64,000 bases of DNA, from positions 62,001 to 126,000 of the forward strand of contig PERU01000004.1 in the NCBI GenBank assembly GCA_002928965.1, in the 5' to 3' direction. The DNA comes from Methylomonas sp. GTDB lineage: Bacteria > Pseudomonadota > Gammaproteobacteria > Methylococcales > Methylomonadaceae. Made by a program: the position numbers and the translations under genes. Under the pieces are notes generated by a model. That model saw only the letters and a program-made list of their open reading frames with translations, ran no database searches and was not told the DNA's origin. The number at the start of each line of letters is the position of its first letter. The first letter of the stretch is position 1. Below are positions 28,937 to 38,999 of this stretch, one piece after another.

Positions 28937-29323
28937 ATGCATTACATCATTACCTTTAGCACATCAAAATTTGATGTGACACTAGAAGATCAGAATCCAG
29001 TCAATCCCATCCATGGGCAGTCATTACTGCTTTGGCTCAAAAATAGGGTCGCTGCCACTGCGCTACTGACAGAACCGGCAACAGAAGATTGGGGATGGTA
29101 TTCCACTATGGCTTGGCAAGGGCGTGTCTATTTGCTGGGTGCAAGCGCCGATAAAAGTGATAGTGTCGACGAATATGATTGGGTATTTCAAGTTGATAAA
29201 CAGCGATCATTTATGGAAACGCTGTTTGGAAGGCACAAGATGACTGAAAGCGACGGCTGTCTATTGTTTTTTAAAGCGGTCTTCGATGCGGAGCCGTCGT
29301 TTAAGAATGTCAAAATTGAGTAA
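28937..29323 (+). CDS. hypothetical protein
   Basis: I do not recognise this 128-residue protein. The frame opens at 28880, but the ATG at 28937 has AGGAG 9 nt upstream and is chosen. It has no signal peptide or membrane helix, contains several Trp and aromatic residues (EDWGWYSTMAWQGRVYLLG), and a Cys near the C-terminus. It sits between murI and a small membrane-protein gene and shows no obvious partner. Confidence 0.65.
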   Translation: MHYIITFSTSKFDVTLEDQNPVNPIHGQSLLLWLKNRVAATALLTEPATEDWGWYSTMAWQGRVYLLGASADKSDSVDEYDWVFQVDKQRSFMETLFGRHKMTESDGCLLFFKAVFDAEPSFKNVKIE

Positions 29324-29441
29324 GCCGTTGGTTGGGTTATCAAGAGATTGTATGCCCTGAAGGACGGATGTAACTGCGAACTGGACAAGTCGGTTTTACT
29401 GGGTAAGCTAAGTTGGTAATTTTTAAATACGGGAGAACAGT

Positions 29442-29591
29442 ATGGGACCTTACTACCGCGCGACGTCACAAAGTACCGGGGCTTTTTTCGACAGTTTTTA
29501 TCAGCATCCCATTTTGATGCTGTTATTGATGGTGGGCGTGGTAGCGGCGGGCGTGTTTTTCTGGCGACGTAAAACTCCGCCGGCAGCCTGA
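29442..29591 (+). CDS. small single-pass membrane protein
   Basis: The frame from ATG at 29442 to TGA at 29591 encodes 49 residues. A soluble N-terminal half (MGPYYRATSQSTGAFFDSF) is followed by one strongly hydrophobic segment (about residues 23-41, LMLLLMVGVVAAGVFFW) and a positively charged RRK tail, the pattern of an inserted small membrane protein. GGGAGA lies 6-11 nt before the ATG. The function is unknown. It ends 6 bp before the convergent lspA stop. Confidence 0.6.
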   Translation: MGPYYRATSQSTGAFFDSFYQHPILMLLLMVGVVAAGVFFWRRKTPPAA

Positions 29592-29597
29592 AGCTGC

Positions 29598-30077
29598 TTA
29601 ATCCATGACCTGTTGGGATTTACGGCCAACCCCAAAGCTTTCCAGCAGCATCAGGCCAACGCCAATGCAGATGGCTGAATCGGCAATATTGAACGCAGGC
29701 CAATGCCAGTCCTGGTAATACACATCCAGAAAGTCGATCACGTAGCCATAAGCAACGCGGTCGATCAAGTTCCCAATGGCACCACCTAAGATCAGGGAAA
29801 GCGCTGCTGCCATAAGGGTTTCGTGCTTTTGCAAGCGTATAAGCCAAACAGTAATGATGCTGCTCATTACCACCGCCAGACCTGCGAACAGCCAGCGCTG
29901 CCATCCTCCCGCCTCACTCAAAAAGCTGAAAGCAGCCCCCGTGTTGTGAACGTAAGTCAGATTAAAGCTGGGTAGCAACGGAATGGATTCGAATAATTGC
30001 ATGGATGAATCCACGGCTAATTTGCTGGCCTGATCCAGAGTCAACACCAGCAAAGACAACCATAACCAGTTAAGCAT
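29598..30077 (-). CDS. lspA: lipoprotein signal peptidase (signal peptidase II)
   Basis: The 159-residue integral membrane aspartic protease cleaves prolipoproteins after lipid attachment. It has four predicted membrane helices and the two catalytic Asp boxes (GNLIDRV and FNIADSAI). The ATG at 30077 is preferred over the upstream codon at 30146 because it puts the first helix ([12 protein letters not shown]) at the N-terminus; it lies within the last 8 bp of ileS, the usual ileS-lspA order. Confidence 0.96.
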   Translation of the reverse strand: MLNWLWLSLLVLTLDQASKLAVDSSMQLFESIPLLPSFNLTYVHNTGAAFSFLSEAGGWQRWLFAGLAVVMSSIITVWLIRLQKHETLMAAALSLILGGAIGNLIDRVAYGYVIDFLDVYYQDWHWPAFNIADSAICIGVGLMLLESFGVGRKSQQVMD

Positions 30078-32901
30078 AATGGCGAGTCTCGCCGTTGCCG
30101 GCCACGTTTTCCACGCAACGGCCACATAATTCAGGGTGGTCGGCATGCTCGCCGATGTCGTAGCGTTGATGCCAGCAGCGAACGCATTTTGGATGCTGGG
30201 AGACCGTTACTTTCAGTTTTACGCCGGCTAATTCGGTGCTGACTGCATCATCCGGACAGAATTGCATGTCCGCCACGCCGGCATTGGAGGTAATGAATAC
30301 AAAATGCAGTTCGCTGGACAATTTGTTCAGTTCATTGGCATAGCTTTCGGTGCAATACAATTCCACCTCTGCATTGAGTGATGCACCAATAGCGCCGTCT
30401 TTACGCAATGCTTCCAGTTCCTTGCTGACCACGGTTCGAACGGCCATGACTTTGTCCCAGGTATCGCGGGTTATGATGGCTTGCGTATCCAGCGGGAACA
30501 GTCCTTCATACCAAGTTTCCAGAAACACTGATTCGGCATGTTGACCCGGCAAGGCTTGCCAGATTTCATCAGCGGTATAACTGGTGATCGGTGCCAACCA
30601 ACGCACCATTGCCTCGATGACATGGTACATCGCTGTTTGCGCAGAACGGCGCGCCAAGCAATCTTCTTTGGCGGTGTATTGTCTGTCTTTAATAATGTCC
30701 AGATAAAATCCACCCAAATCGATGCTGCAGAAATTCAGCACTTTTTGGTAAATCACCTGAAATTGATAATCGCTGTAGGCGGTTTTGATCTCTTCCTGCA
30801 ATTGCCAAGCTTTATCTACCACCCAGCGATCCAGCGCCAACAAATCGGCAGCAGCCACTATGTGCTGTGTGGGATCGAAACCATCCAGGTTAGCCAGCAG
30901 GAAGCGGGCGGTATTACGCAGTCTGCGATAGGCATCGGAGGTGCGTTTTAAAATTTCGTCAGACACCGACATTTCGTAACGGTAGTCGCTGCCGGCCACC
31001 CACAAACGTAACACGTCCGCACCCAGGGATTTCATCACGGTTTGTGGCAGCACCACGTTGCCTTTGGATTTGGACATTTTTTTGCCCTCGGCATCGACGG
31101 TAAAACCGTGGGTCAAGACTTGTTTGTACGGCGCGACATCATTCATCGCAACTGAAGCCATCAACGAAGACTGAAACCAGCCGCGATGTTGATCGGAGCC
31201 TTCCAGATACAGATCAGCCGGGAAGCGCAATTGTTCACGACGCTCCAATACTGCGGCATGAGTGACGCCGGAATCGAACCAGACATCCAGCGTGTCGCCG
31301 ATTTTGTCGTACTGCTCGGCATCGGTCCCTAGCAATTCGGCAGGATTGAGTTCAAACCAGGCATCAATGCCTTGTTGCTCGATACGCTTGGCTACCTGCT
31401 CAACCAGTTCAGCCGTTTGCGGGTGTAGTTCACCGGTTTCCTTGTGCACGAACAACGTAATCGGTACACCCCAGGTCCGCTGCCTGGAAATACACCAGTC
31501 TGGACGGTTGGTAATCATGGCTTCTATGCGGGCTTGCCCCCAATCAGGCACCCAGTCCACTCGCTTGACTTCGTTCAAAGCGGTGTCTCGCAGGCCGTTT
31601 TTGTCCATGGCGATAAACCACTGCGGGGTGGCGCGGAAGATGATGGGGGTTTTGTGGCGCCAGCAATGCGGATAGCTGTGCAGCAGAGCGTGGTGGTGCA
31701 GTAATTTGCCGCGCTCGCGCAGCACGTCGAGTACTTTGTCGTTGGCGCTAAAGACGTGCAGTCCGGCGAATAGTTCTGTGCCGGGCAAGAAGACGCCGTT
31801 GCTGCCGACCGGGTTGTCCACAGGCAGATTATATTTCATGCCAACCACGTAGTCTTCCTGACCGTGACCCGGTGCGGTATGAACCGCGCCGGTACCGGCA
31901 TCGGTAGTGACATGGTCGCCGAGAATGATCGGCACTTGGCGGTCATAGAAGGGATGTTGTAATAACAAGCCTTCCAATGCGGCGCCTTTGCAATAGCCAA
32001 CAATATGATGTTCGCCAATGCCGTAACGCAGTACGGCGTCTTTCAATAAGGCTTCGGCCAGCAACAGTCTTTCAATTTGGCCATCGATTTCGCATTGCAC
32101 CACGGCGTATTCCAGCTCCGGATTCAAGGCCACGCCTTGGTTGGCCGGCAATGTCCAGGGGGTGGTGGTCCATATTACGACCGATAAAGGGCCTTGGCCT
32201 TCGCGGTCGCCAGCATGGTGGCATTTTTCCATGAAAGCATGTTCATCGATGACAGCGAATCTTACGTCAATAGCCGGCGAGTGCTTGTCTTCGTACTCCA
32301 CTTCTGCCTCGGCGAGCGCCGAGCCGCAATCAGTACACCAATGTACCGGTTTAGCGCCTTTGCTGAGATGGCCTTTGGCGGCGATTTTGCCCAATGCGCG
32401 GACGATGTCGGCTTCAAAGGCAAAATCCATGGTCAGATAGGGGTTGTCCCAATCGCCCAATACACCTAGACGGATGAATTCTTCTTTTTGAATATTGACC
32501 TGTTTTTTGGCGTAAGCACGGCACTCTTTGCGGAATTCAGCGGGTGTGACTTTGACACCGGCCTTGCCGACACTTTTCTCCACCATCAATTCGATAGGCA
32601 ATCCGTGGCAATCCCAGCCCGGCACATAAGGTGCATCGAAACCTGACAGGGTTTTGGATTTGATGATGATGTCTTTCAAAACCTTGTTAACTGCGTGACC
32701 GATATGGATTGCGCCATTGGCATACGGGGGGCCGTCATGCAGAATAAATTTTGGCCGACCGGCGCACAGTTCACGGATTTTTTGATACAGCTGGTTGTCG
32801 TTCCAGGTTTTCAGCATCTCGGGTTCACGCTGGGCCAGATTGGCTTTCATCGCAAACTCGGTTTTAGGAAGATTGAGAGTTGATTTATAGTCCGTGGTCA
32901 T
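30070..32901 (-). CDS. ileS: isoleucyl-tRNA synthetase
   Basis: The 943-residue class I synthetase has HIGH (in [12 protein letters not shown], near residue 67), the editing domain, KMSKS ([10 protein letters not shown], near residue 605) and a C-terminal zinc finger (CVRCWH ... CGRCVENV). The ATG at 32901 is preferred to the codon at 32931, because it gives the typical [14 protein letters not shown] start. lspA is co-transcribed. It is divergent from the DUF4124 gene. Confidence 0.97.
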   Translation of the reverse strand: MTTDYKSTLNLPKTEFAMKANLAQREPEMLKTWNDNQLYQKIRELCAGRPKFILHDGPPYANGAIHIGHAVNKVLKDIIIKSKTLSGFDAPYVPGWDCHGLPIELMVEKSVGKAGVKVTPAEFRKECRAYAKKQVNIQKEEFIRLGVLGDWDNPYLTMDFAFEADIVRALGKIAAKGHLSKGAKPVHWCTDCGSALAEAEVEYEDKHSPAIDVRFAVIDEHAFMEKCHHAGDREGQGPLSVVIWTTTPWTLPANQGVALNPELEYAVVQCEIDGQIERLLLAEALLKDAVLRYGIGEHHIVGYCKGAALEGLLLQHPFYDRQVPIILGDHVTTDAGTGAVHTAPGHGQEDYVVGMKYNLPVDNPVGSNGVFLPGTELFAGLHVFSANDKVLDVLRERGKLLHHHALLHSYPHCWRHKTPIIFRATPQWFIAMDKNGLRDTALNEVKRVDWVPDWGQARIEAMITNRPDWCISRQRTWGVPITLFVHKETGELHPQTAELVEQVAKRIEQQGIDAWFELNPAELLGTDAEQYDKIGDTLDVWFDSGVTHAAVLERREQLRFPADLYLEGSDQHRGWFQSSLMASVAMNDVAPYKQVLTHGFTVDAEGKKMSKSKGNVVLPQTVMKSLGADVLRLWVAGSDYRYEMSVSDEILKRTSDAYRRLRNTARFLLANLDGFDPTQHIVAAADLLALDRWVVDKAWQLQEEIKTAYSDYQFQVIYQKVLNFCSIDLGGFYLDIIKDRQYTAKEDCLARRSAQTAMYHVIEAMVRWLAPITSYTADEIWQALPGQHAESVFLETWYEGLFPLDTQAIITRDTWDKVMAVRTVVSKELEALRKDGAIGASLNAEVELYCTESYANELNKLSSELHFVFITSNAGVADMQFCPDDAVSTELAGVKLKVTVSQHPKCVRCWHQRYDIGEHADHPELCGRCVENVAGNGETRHYA

Positions 32902-33159
32902 GATGGTCTGGTGCGCGCTGCATGCAATCATTGGTGAGCGTTACGGCTAATAAACAATTCAACGCGCTTTTTACAGGTTGCGCCGAATAGCCGAATGACT
33001 CTAACATTAATAGATAAAAGCCGGATTCTATCATCAACTGGCACGGGCTTTAAAACTTAAAGCGCTATCGAAAAAGCCAAGCAAGCCGGTAAAAACCTAT
33101 TTACAGCCCGCTAAAGCTAGGTAATAGTTAGCGCAATGTGTTCGTATTAGAGGATTATT

Positions 33160-33744
33160 ATGAAAAGTCTCAGTTTATTATTTGTTTGGTTGTTGTCTTT
33201 TAACAGCTGGGCAGGTGTTTACAAATGTACAGGTGCTGATGGCCAAACCGATTACCAATCCTCCCCGTGCACTGGGGATCACCAAGCAGTGCAGATCAAC
33301 ACTAAAACCGGCAGTAAAGTTGATTTAAATCAACTGGAAAATCAAAAGCTGCAGGCAGACGAGCAACAAAAACAGCTTGAAGCACAAAAGCAGGCAGAAG
33401 AACAAGCGCGTCTGGATGCCATTGAGCAGCGTAAACAGCGCGCTCGTGAGCAGAGTCAACTGACTTTGGATTTAATCAAACAAAACCCCACTGAATTTTC
33501 CGCTTTTGCAGTTCCGCCTTATGATCCCGAAAAGTTGCCACCCACTATCAAACCTTTTGAAGATCGATTGGCTGACATTGAGAAATTTCGCCGCTTGGCA
33601 GCTCAAAAAGCGCTTGCGACTGGAAAGTGTCAACGGGTAGAAGCGGATGAACTGAGTGCCAAAAGCACTAAAGAGTTGTTGGTGTTTCAGGTGAGCTGTA
33701 GCTCTGGCAGCAGTTTTAATTTCAATGAAGCCGAGCTGAAATGA
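33160..33744 (+). CDS. DUF4124 domain-containing exported protein
   Basis: The 194-residue protein has a signal peptide (about residues 1-18, cleavage after SWA), a short DUF4124 domain (VYKCTGADGQTDYQSSPC) with two cysteines, then a Gln/Lys/Glu-rich helical or coiled-coil stretch (about 65-110) and a C-terminal domain with a cysteine pair (CQRVEA, VSCSSG). The function is unknown. AGAGG lies 7-11 nt before the ATG. It overlaps the SDR gene by 4 bp (ATGA), so the two are coupled. Confidence 0.82.
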   Translation: MKSLSLLFVWLLSFNSWAGVYKCTGADGQTDYQSSPCTGDHQAVQINTKTGSKVDLNQLENQKLQADEQQKQLEAQKQAEEQARLDAIEQRKQRAREQSQLTLDLIKQNPTEFSAFAVPPYDPEKLPPTIKPFEDRLADIEKFRRLAAQKALATGKCQRVEADELSAKSTKELLVFQVSCSSGSSFNFNEAELK

Positions 33745-34580
33745 TGAGTGCAATGCCTCAAACCATTTTTATTACCGGCTGCTCATCGGGTATCGGTTAT
33801 GCCACTGCCGAGTGTTTGAAAGGCCGTGGTCATCGAGTAATTTGTTCTGCCAGAAAAGTAGAAGATGTCAGTACCTTGATTGAAAAAGGCTTTGAATGTC
33901 TGCAATTGGATTTGGCTGATTCAGCCAGCATTCACAATGCCGTGCAAGCCTTGATTCAAATGACGGATGGCAAAGTCGATGCGTTGTTCAATAATGGTGC
34001 GTTTGGGCAGCCGGGCGCTGTCGAGGATTTGAGTCGGGATGTGTTGAGAAATCAGTTTGAAACCAACTTTTTTGGTACTCATGAGTTGACTAATCTGCTG
34101 ATTCCATTGATGCGCAAACAAGGCCATGGACGGATTATCTATAACAGCTCAGTGCTGGGCTTTGTGGCGATGAAATTTCGCGGCGCCTATAACAGCAGCA
34201 AATTTGCCCTGGAAGGTTTGGCTGATACGTTACGATTGGAATTGCGAGGATCGGGTATTCATATTTCGTTGATAGAGCCCGGACCCATTGAAAGTCGGTT
34301 TCGGGCCAACGCTTTTGCCATGTACCAAAAACATATCGATCCTACCAAAAGCGCACACAATCAAACCTATCAAGCCATGGAAGCCCGCTTGCAAAAGCCG
34401 GGGCCGGCTGCACCATTTACATTGCCGGCAACGGCTGTTGCGGAAAAAGTGATTCATGCACTTGAATCCGGCCGACCCAAGGCGCGCTATGCAGTCACCG
34501 TTCCCACGCATTTATTTGCCTGGTTAAAACGTCTATTACCGGTCACTTGGCTGGACAAAATTTTGGTCAGTGTCGAATGA
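33741..34580 (+). CDS. short-chain dehydrogenase/reductase
   Basis: The 279-residue classical SDR has the nucleotide-binding TGCSSGIG (near residue 13), NNGAFG in the middle, and the catalytic Ser with YNSSK (near residue 153). The acidic/basic pattern after the first strand (SARK) suggests NADP(H). The substrate is unknown. It is coupled to the DUF4124 gene upstream. Confidence 0.9.
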   Translation: MMSAMPQTIFITGCSSGIGYATAECLKGRGHRVICSARKVEDVSTLIEKGFECLQLDLADSASIHNAVQALIQMTDGKVDALFNNGAFGQPGAVEDLSRDVLRNQFETNFFGTHELTNLLIPLMRKQGHGRIIYNSSVLGFVAMKFRGAYNSSKFALEGLADTLRLELRGSGIHISLIEPGPIESRFRANAFAMYQKHIDPTKSAHNQTYQAMEARLQKPGPAAPFTLPATAVAEKVIHALESGRPKARYAVTVPTHLFAWLKRLLPVTWLDKILVSVE

Positions 34581-34738
34581 CTTTTGTCGTGCAAAAAGTC
34601 CACTAAAAAAGGCTTCTACTCAGCAGCAAACATACTATGAAACCGCACGAACTATGATATTATCGCCGACAGCATATAGCCGGTTAAGTGAGTTAGCAGC
34701 TGTATGTTTCTTATAAAAACAACTGTGAGGTTCCATAC

Positions 34739-35125
34739 ATGAAAATTTTAAAAAGCGCCGCTATTGCCTTCTCTTTGACTGTTGCCATGGGTTCTTTCTC
34801 AACTGCTGCAGTGGCAGAATCCGATCCAGGTAGAGTTTCCCATTCTCCTGGTGATGTCATCAAAGAAGTTTCAAGTCGCATTGATGCTGCTGAAGCTGCA
34901 ATCGATAACGGTGCTTCTCCAGACGACATCAACGCTTTGATCAAAAAAGCGCGTGATTTCACCAAAGAATTGAACGCTAACGACAAAGTAGCAAGAGAAA
35001 CAGCGAAAGTTAGAGACCATATGAAACTCGCTGAAAAATCTGTTAAAGAAGCAAATTCAACAGAAGCCAAAGCTCACCTGCAAAAAGCTAAAGAATCAAA
35101 CGAAGGCTTGAAAAAACTTCTGTAA
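34739..35125 (+). CDS. small exported helical protein, SmbP-like architecture
   Basis: The 128-residue protein has a signal peptide (cleavage near AVA-ES, residue 26) and a mature part of about 100 residues that is almost entirely helical and rich in Ala, Lys and Glu, with no cysteine and no Trp. The spacing of helices resembles the small metal-binding protein SmbP of Nitrosomonas, but the histidine-rich repeats of SmbP are absent (one His in the second half). GAGG lies 9-12 nt upstream and a strong terminator follows, as expected of an abundant small protein. The function is unknown. Confidence 0.75.
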   Translation: MKILKSAAIAFSLTVAMGSFSTAAVAESDPGRVSHSPGDVIKEVSSRIDAAEAAIDNGASPDDINALIKKARDFTKELNANDKVARETAKVRDHMKLAEKSVKEANSTEAKAHLQKAKESNEGLKKLL

Positions 35126-35134
35126 GATTTTAAC

Positions 35135-35167
35135 TCGGGGTGCTGCAACAGCACCCCGATTTTGTTT
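35135..35167 (+). terminator. intrinsic terminator after the small helical protein gene
   Basis: TCGGGGTGCTG at 35135-35145 pairs perfectly with CAGCACCCCGA at 35149-35159 (11 bp, CAA loop), followed by TTTTGTTT. It lies 9 bp after the stop and also faces the convergent gene at 35185. Confidence 0.92.
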
Positions 35168-35184
35168 GGCTGCTAAACCGTCCA

Positions 35185-36000
35185 CTACAAGTAAAAAGCC
35201 GTTTCATCCAGCTGAGTTTCCAGCCAACGAATCAATTCCTTTGCGTTGCCAGCATTCGCAGCAACACCGTCAAATTCAGTTCCTTTCAGTAAATACCAGC
35301 GCTGTAATAAGGCGGTAAGTTTAAGGGAACTGCTTACAGTTAAACGATACTTTGCCAATATGGGATGCTGTAGTCCACCCATCAGGGTTTGCTTACGCAT
35401 TGAAATTAACTGTTTTAAGACTGCATCCACAACAGATAGCTGTGACGTAATTGACACTGCCACAGTCGATTCATTGATGGCTGTAATGGGTGATGCGGTG
35501 TTATCGGAAATGATTTTAATGACTTGTATTAATTCGCTGCTGCTACATTTGACGGCTATTTCATAAAACCCAGCTGCTTCCATTTCAACTAACACGTCTT
35601 CTGCGTAGTCGCTGCAGGGTTTGCCGACTGTCTTTATGCTGTGGGTGGCACAAGGCACATCAAAAGGCAATTGCGGATAAAAACATCGGTCGGTTTCGTG
35701 GTCAATCACTTTATGTGCGAGGAACAATGTGCCTAACTCGGCGTGGCAATGTCCGGCTATGCCTAAGTTCACCAAGACAGGTAATCGTTCGACCCTGAAC
35801 CAAGCCATAGCATATGCAACTGCACCCGCCATAGCGGCTTTGCCTATCCCGCTAATCACCACAACGCGCTCTGCATTGGCATACAAAGTAAACGGCATGG
35901 GTGTATGGGCGATTTTTTTGAGTTTCCAGGCATGAATCAACGGTTTGGCTTCGCATGCCAGTGCGCAAAAAACAAAAATACAAGGAACTGAGTCGATCAC
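35185..36000 (-). CDS. nucleoside phosphorylase/MTAN-like protein with C-terminal extension
   Basis: The protein belongs to the purine nucleoside phosphorylase fold: it has VISGIGKAAM, NLGIAGH and the signature VEMEAAGFYEIA (about residue 140 from the chosen start). About 90 residues after the fold are not part of the usual domain. The frame could begin with TTG at 36060, but GTG at 36000 with AGG upstream gives a start close to CALACEAKP, the normal N-terminus. The substrate is unknown; candidates are methylthioadenosine, S-adenosylhomocysteine or the hopanoid-precursor nucleoside (HpnG-like). Confidence 0.75.
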   Translation of the reverse strand: MIDSVPCIFVFCALACEAKPLIHAWKLKKIAHTPMPFTLYANAERVVVISGIGKAAMAGAVAYAMAWFRVERLPVLVNLGIAGHCHAELGTLFLAHKVIDHETDRCFYPQLPFDVPCATHSIKTVGKPCSDYAEDVLVEMEAAGFYEIAVKCSSSELIQVIKIISDNTASPITAINESTVAVSITSQLSVVDAVLKQLISMRKQTLMGGLQHPILAKYRLTVSSSLKLTALLQRWYLLKGTEFDGVAANAGNAKELIRWLETQLDETAFYL

Positions 36001-36130
36001 AAAGCCTGGGTAATTTAGAAAATTATTGTGCTCACCCAGATAGATCAGTGCGAGAAACAAACAAATTGAATGAGCGAGAGCCTGGGATAAGCGCCGGGCT
36101 CTCGGATTGAATGATAGCGGGCGAGTGTCC

Positions 36131-38773
36131 TTATTTTATGGGGGGTAAGCCGCTGATCCCGGAACTGGGGGTGTTGGCACCTTTAATGAATAAGTCCTTT
36201 AACCGACTGAATGCAGCCGCCAGGGTTTTATCCATGACCACCTGATTGCCTATAGAGACAATCACCCGGGCTAATTCAGGCATTTTGGTTTTACTGGCCA
36301 ACATGTAAATAGGCTGTACATATAATATGGAATTACCCATAGGTACAATCACCATCCTGCCCTTTTTGACTTCCGAACCCAACTGATTCCACAAGGTAAA
36401 TTGGGCGGCAATATCAGGATTCTGATCGATCAGGGCATTGACCTGCGCGGGCCCATTAACCTGTACCTCTTTTGGAAACTTGAAAATGGTAATGCCGGGC
36501 TTGTAACTATTTGGGCTGCATTGGCTATGATCTAAAGTGCCCGCGACGCCAACCATACTCAGATTGTTGCTGTTTACAGGCGTCATGGGATTAATCATCA
36601 CAAATTCTTCCAGACCATCACAGCGGTTAAAGTCCATCGTGATGAAATAAGGCAAGACCGGTTCGCCATTTACCTTGGCATATTGCCACGTTTCGGCTTG
36701 TTCATAGAATGCTTCCGGAGTGTTTTGATGATATTTGGCGAAGATTTTCATCTGCATGTAATACAAATCACGCGGATAACGCAGATGCAATGACAGGTTC
36801 TTCGGCATTTCCTCCAGCTTTTTGAATACGCCGGGATAGGCGCGGCTATAAGCGGCGATAATTGGATCCTTGGCGTCAGCGATGTAGTAATCGACTTTGC
36901 CGTCATAGGCATCGATTACGATTTTCACCGAGTTGCGAATGTAGTTAAATTGCTGTTCGCCATCCAGGAAATCGTCCGCAGCAGGTTTTGCCGCCGGATA
37001 CAGGTTTGATAGCGTATAGGCGTCCTGTATCCAGTAAAATCGATCGCTCTCGACTACTAAATACGGATCCTTATCCATATGCAAATAGGGCGTTAGCGTC
37101 GTGATGCGCTCAACGATATTGCGACGGATCAGCAGTTTGCTGTCTGAGGAAATATTGGGAGAAAAGAAAATTTTCTCGTCCTTAAAGTAAAAACTGAACA
37201 ACAGCTTTCTTAAATACGATGGAATCGGTATGCCGGAATTGTCTTTGTAGTCTTTGTTCAATTCCGGATCAGTGCCGCTGATGTTTTGGGTGATCAGTTT
37301 GTTGGGCACAATTGCATATTTGTAGTCTTCCAGGCCGTAAAATATATCTGGATTCTTGACTGAAAAGCCTACGTCTGAGGTCAAATTAAGGTCGCGCAGA
37401 TACCAGACTATCGGAATATCCGCATCTTGCGCTGCTGGAGACATGACCGCACCATAACCATGGGTATAGCGCAAATGGGTGTTTTCCCAGTTTTGTGCTT
37501 CTTTGAGCAGGTTCTGCACGTTGGCTTCTCGGGCGGCCAGATTGACTTGCTGGTAATGACCGCGCACAAAATAACGATCTTCATCTACCGTAGGGAAGGT
37601 GTAGTAAGGTCTGATACCTTGTAATTGCTTGTAACTGTCTATCAGAAACTCACGATCCCAAACCGGAATGTTTTCAAAATTTTTCTGATTTGCCCACTCC
37701 TCAATGTCTTTGGTGGCATCAATATTGACAGTAAAGTCTATGGTATTGATGTTATTTAGGTCATAAGCCGCCATGGTTGCGTCAATGTTGTAACGCATGG
37801 ACGGGCCTTCGGTGCGAGTGAAGTTGGGTTTAACAATGAATTGATCCAGCAGTTTGGGGATCAACTCGATATTTTGGATGCCTTGTACGCCTAAAAAGCA
37901 AATCAACGCCAAAAAAACCTGTAGTTTGCTGCGGTGTCTTTCGGCAAATACATAAAATATTGCTGATCCGGCAAACACTAAAAAGGTTAGGATTTCCAGC
38001 CAGATAATCGGCAGGCGGAAGCGTAAGTCAATAAAGCTGGGGCCAAAAAATACCGGTTCTCGAAACGAACCATACAATAGCGAGAATCGATCCAGCAAGA
38101 ATCCCCATACCACAAACAACACCACAAAACCGAACAGTACGCTGAGGTGAATTTTTGCGCCGGTAGGAAACTCTTTGCCTTGGTTGGGAATAAAAAAATG
38201 TTCGACCCAGTACAAAATGCCGCTGGCCATAAACACTAATACCGCCGTGGTCAACAACTCCTTTTGAATCAGCATGTAAATCGGATAGGAAAACAGGTAA
38301 AAACTGATGTCGTTGTTATAGACCGGGTCTTGTATGCCTGCTGAACTTCCAAAGAAAAATAGTAAGGCGTCTTCCCATTGAATATAGAAAGGAATGGCGA
38401 TAGCGATGGCCAGGACCAGGGAAATGATCGAATAGATCTTGATAGAGCCAGACATGAACACATCGGCAAATCGCTGAAAACGCCGCCTTTTATTGTCATC
38501 CAACAAGACTTCTTCGGGTGGATTTAGTCCCAGATAATGGGAGGCTATCCAAAAATGGAACATGAATATCCCGAAAAAGAATAGCGTGACTGCGCCTGAA
38601 AAAATGAATCTGTATAGAATTCTCAGCCAGAAATACCCTTCAAACTCCAGCGATCTGAACCACCATAAATCCACAAAAAAATCCAGAAACACGAAATAAA
38701 ATGCAACGTACAAGACAATCGCAGCAACAATCGCTGCGCCAGCCAACGCAGGTAACAGTTTCCAGTTACGCAT
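36131..38773 (-). CDS. UPF0182 family membrane protein
   Basis: The 880-residue protein begins with about seven membrane helices in the first 300 residues (starting VVAAIVLYVAFYFVFL), then has a large extracytoplasmic domain. The segment VDLWWFRSLEFEGYFWLRIL near residue 36 and the overall length are typical of UPF0182 (COG1615). The function is unknown. AGAGGA lies before the ATG. The gene stands alone, divergent from the first multicopper oxidase. Confidence 0.93.
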   Translation of the reverse strand: MRNWKLLPALAGAAIVAAIVLYVAFYFVFLDFFVDLWWFRSLEFEGYFWLRILYRFIFSGAVTLFFFGIFMFHFWIASHYLGLNPPEEVLLDDNKRRRFQRFADVFMSGSIKIYSIISLVLAIAIAIPFYIQWEDALLFFFGSSAGIQDPVYNNDISFYLFSYPIYMLIQKELLTTAVLVFMASGILYWVEHFFIPNQGKEFPTGAKIHLSVLFGFVVLFVVWGFLLDRFSLLYGSFREPVFFGPSFIDLRFRLPIIWLEILTFLVFAGSAIFYVFAERHRSKLQVFLALICFLGVQGIQNIELIPKLLDQFIVKPNFTRTEGPSMRYNIDATMAAYDLNNINTIDFTVNIDATKDIEEWANQKNFENIPVWDREFLIDSYKQLQGIRPYYTFPTVDEDRYFVRGHYQQVNLAAREANVQNLLKEAQNWENTHLRYTHGYGAVMSPAAQDADIPIVWYLRDLNLTSDVGFSVKNPDIFYGLEDYKYAIVPNKLITQNISGTDPELNKDYKDNSGIPIPSYLRKLLFSFYFKDEKIFFSPNISSDSKLLIRRNIVERITTLTPYLHMDKDPYLVVESDRFYWIQDAYTLSNLYPAAKPAADDFLDGEQQFNYIRNSVKIVIDAYDGKVDYYIADAKDPIIAAYSRAYPGVFKKLEEMPKNLSLHLRYPRDLYYMQMKIFAKYHQNTPEAFYEQAETWQYAKVNGEPVLPYFITMDFNRCDGLEEFVMINPMTPVNSNNLSMVGVAGTLDHSQCSPNSYKPGITIFKFPKEVQVNGPAQVNALIDQNPDIAAQFTLWNQLGSEVKKGRMVIVPMGNSILYVQPIYMLASKTKMPELARVIVSIGNQVVMDKTLAAAFSRLKDLFIKGANTPSSGISGLPPIK

Positions 38774-38999
38774 AGTTTCCTCTTAAATTTAAAATTCACA
38801 GCCAGATGGGACACAGCCTCTGCCAGCATTCAACTCATATCATTCTATCATTCAAACCCGGAATGTGATTGCCTGGAGTTCGGTAGGGTTTTGGCTGATA
38901 TTTTCAGTGCAAGCGTGTTGTAGGTCTGTCAGAAAAAGAGTATGTTCAAAGACTATAAGAAGCTTAAATCATTAAGCCAATCTCGAGGGGGAGTTACTT

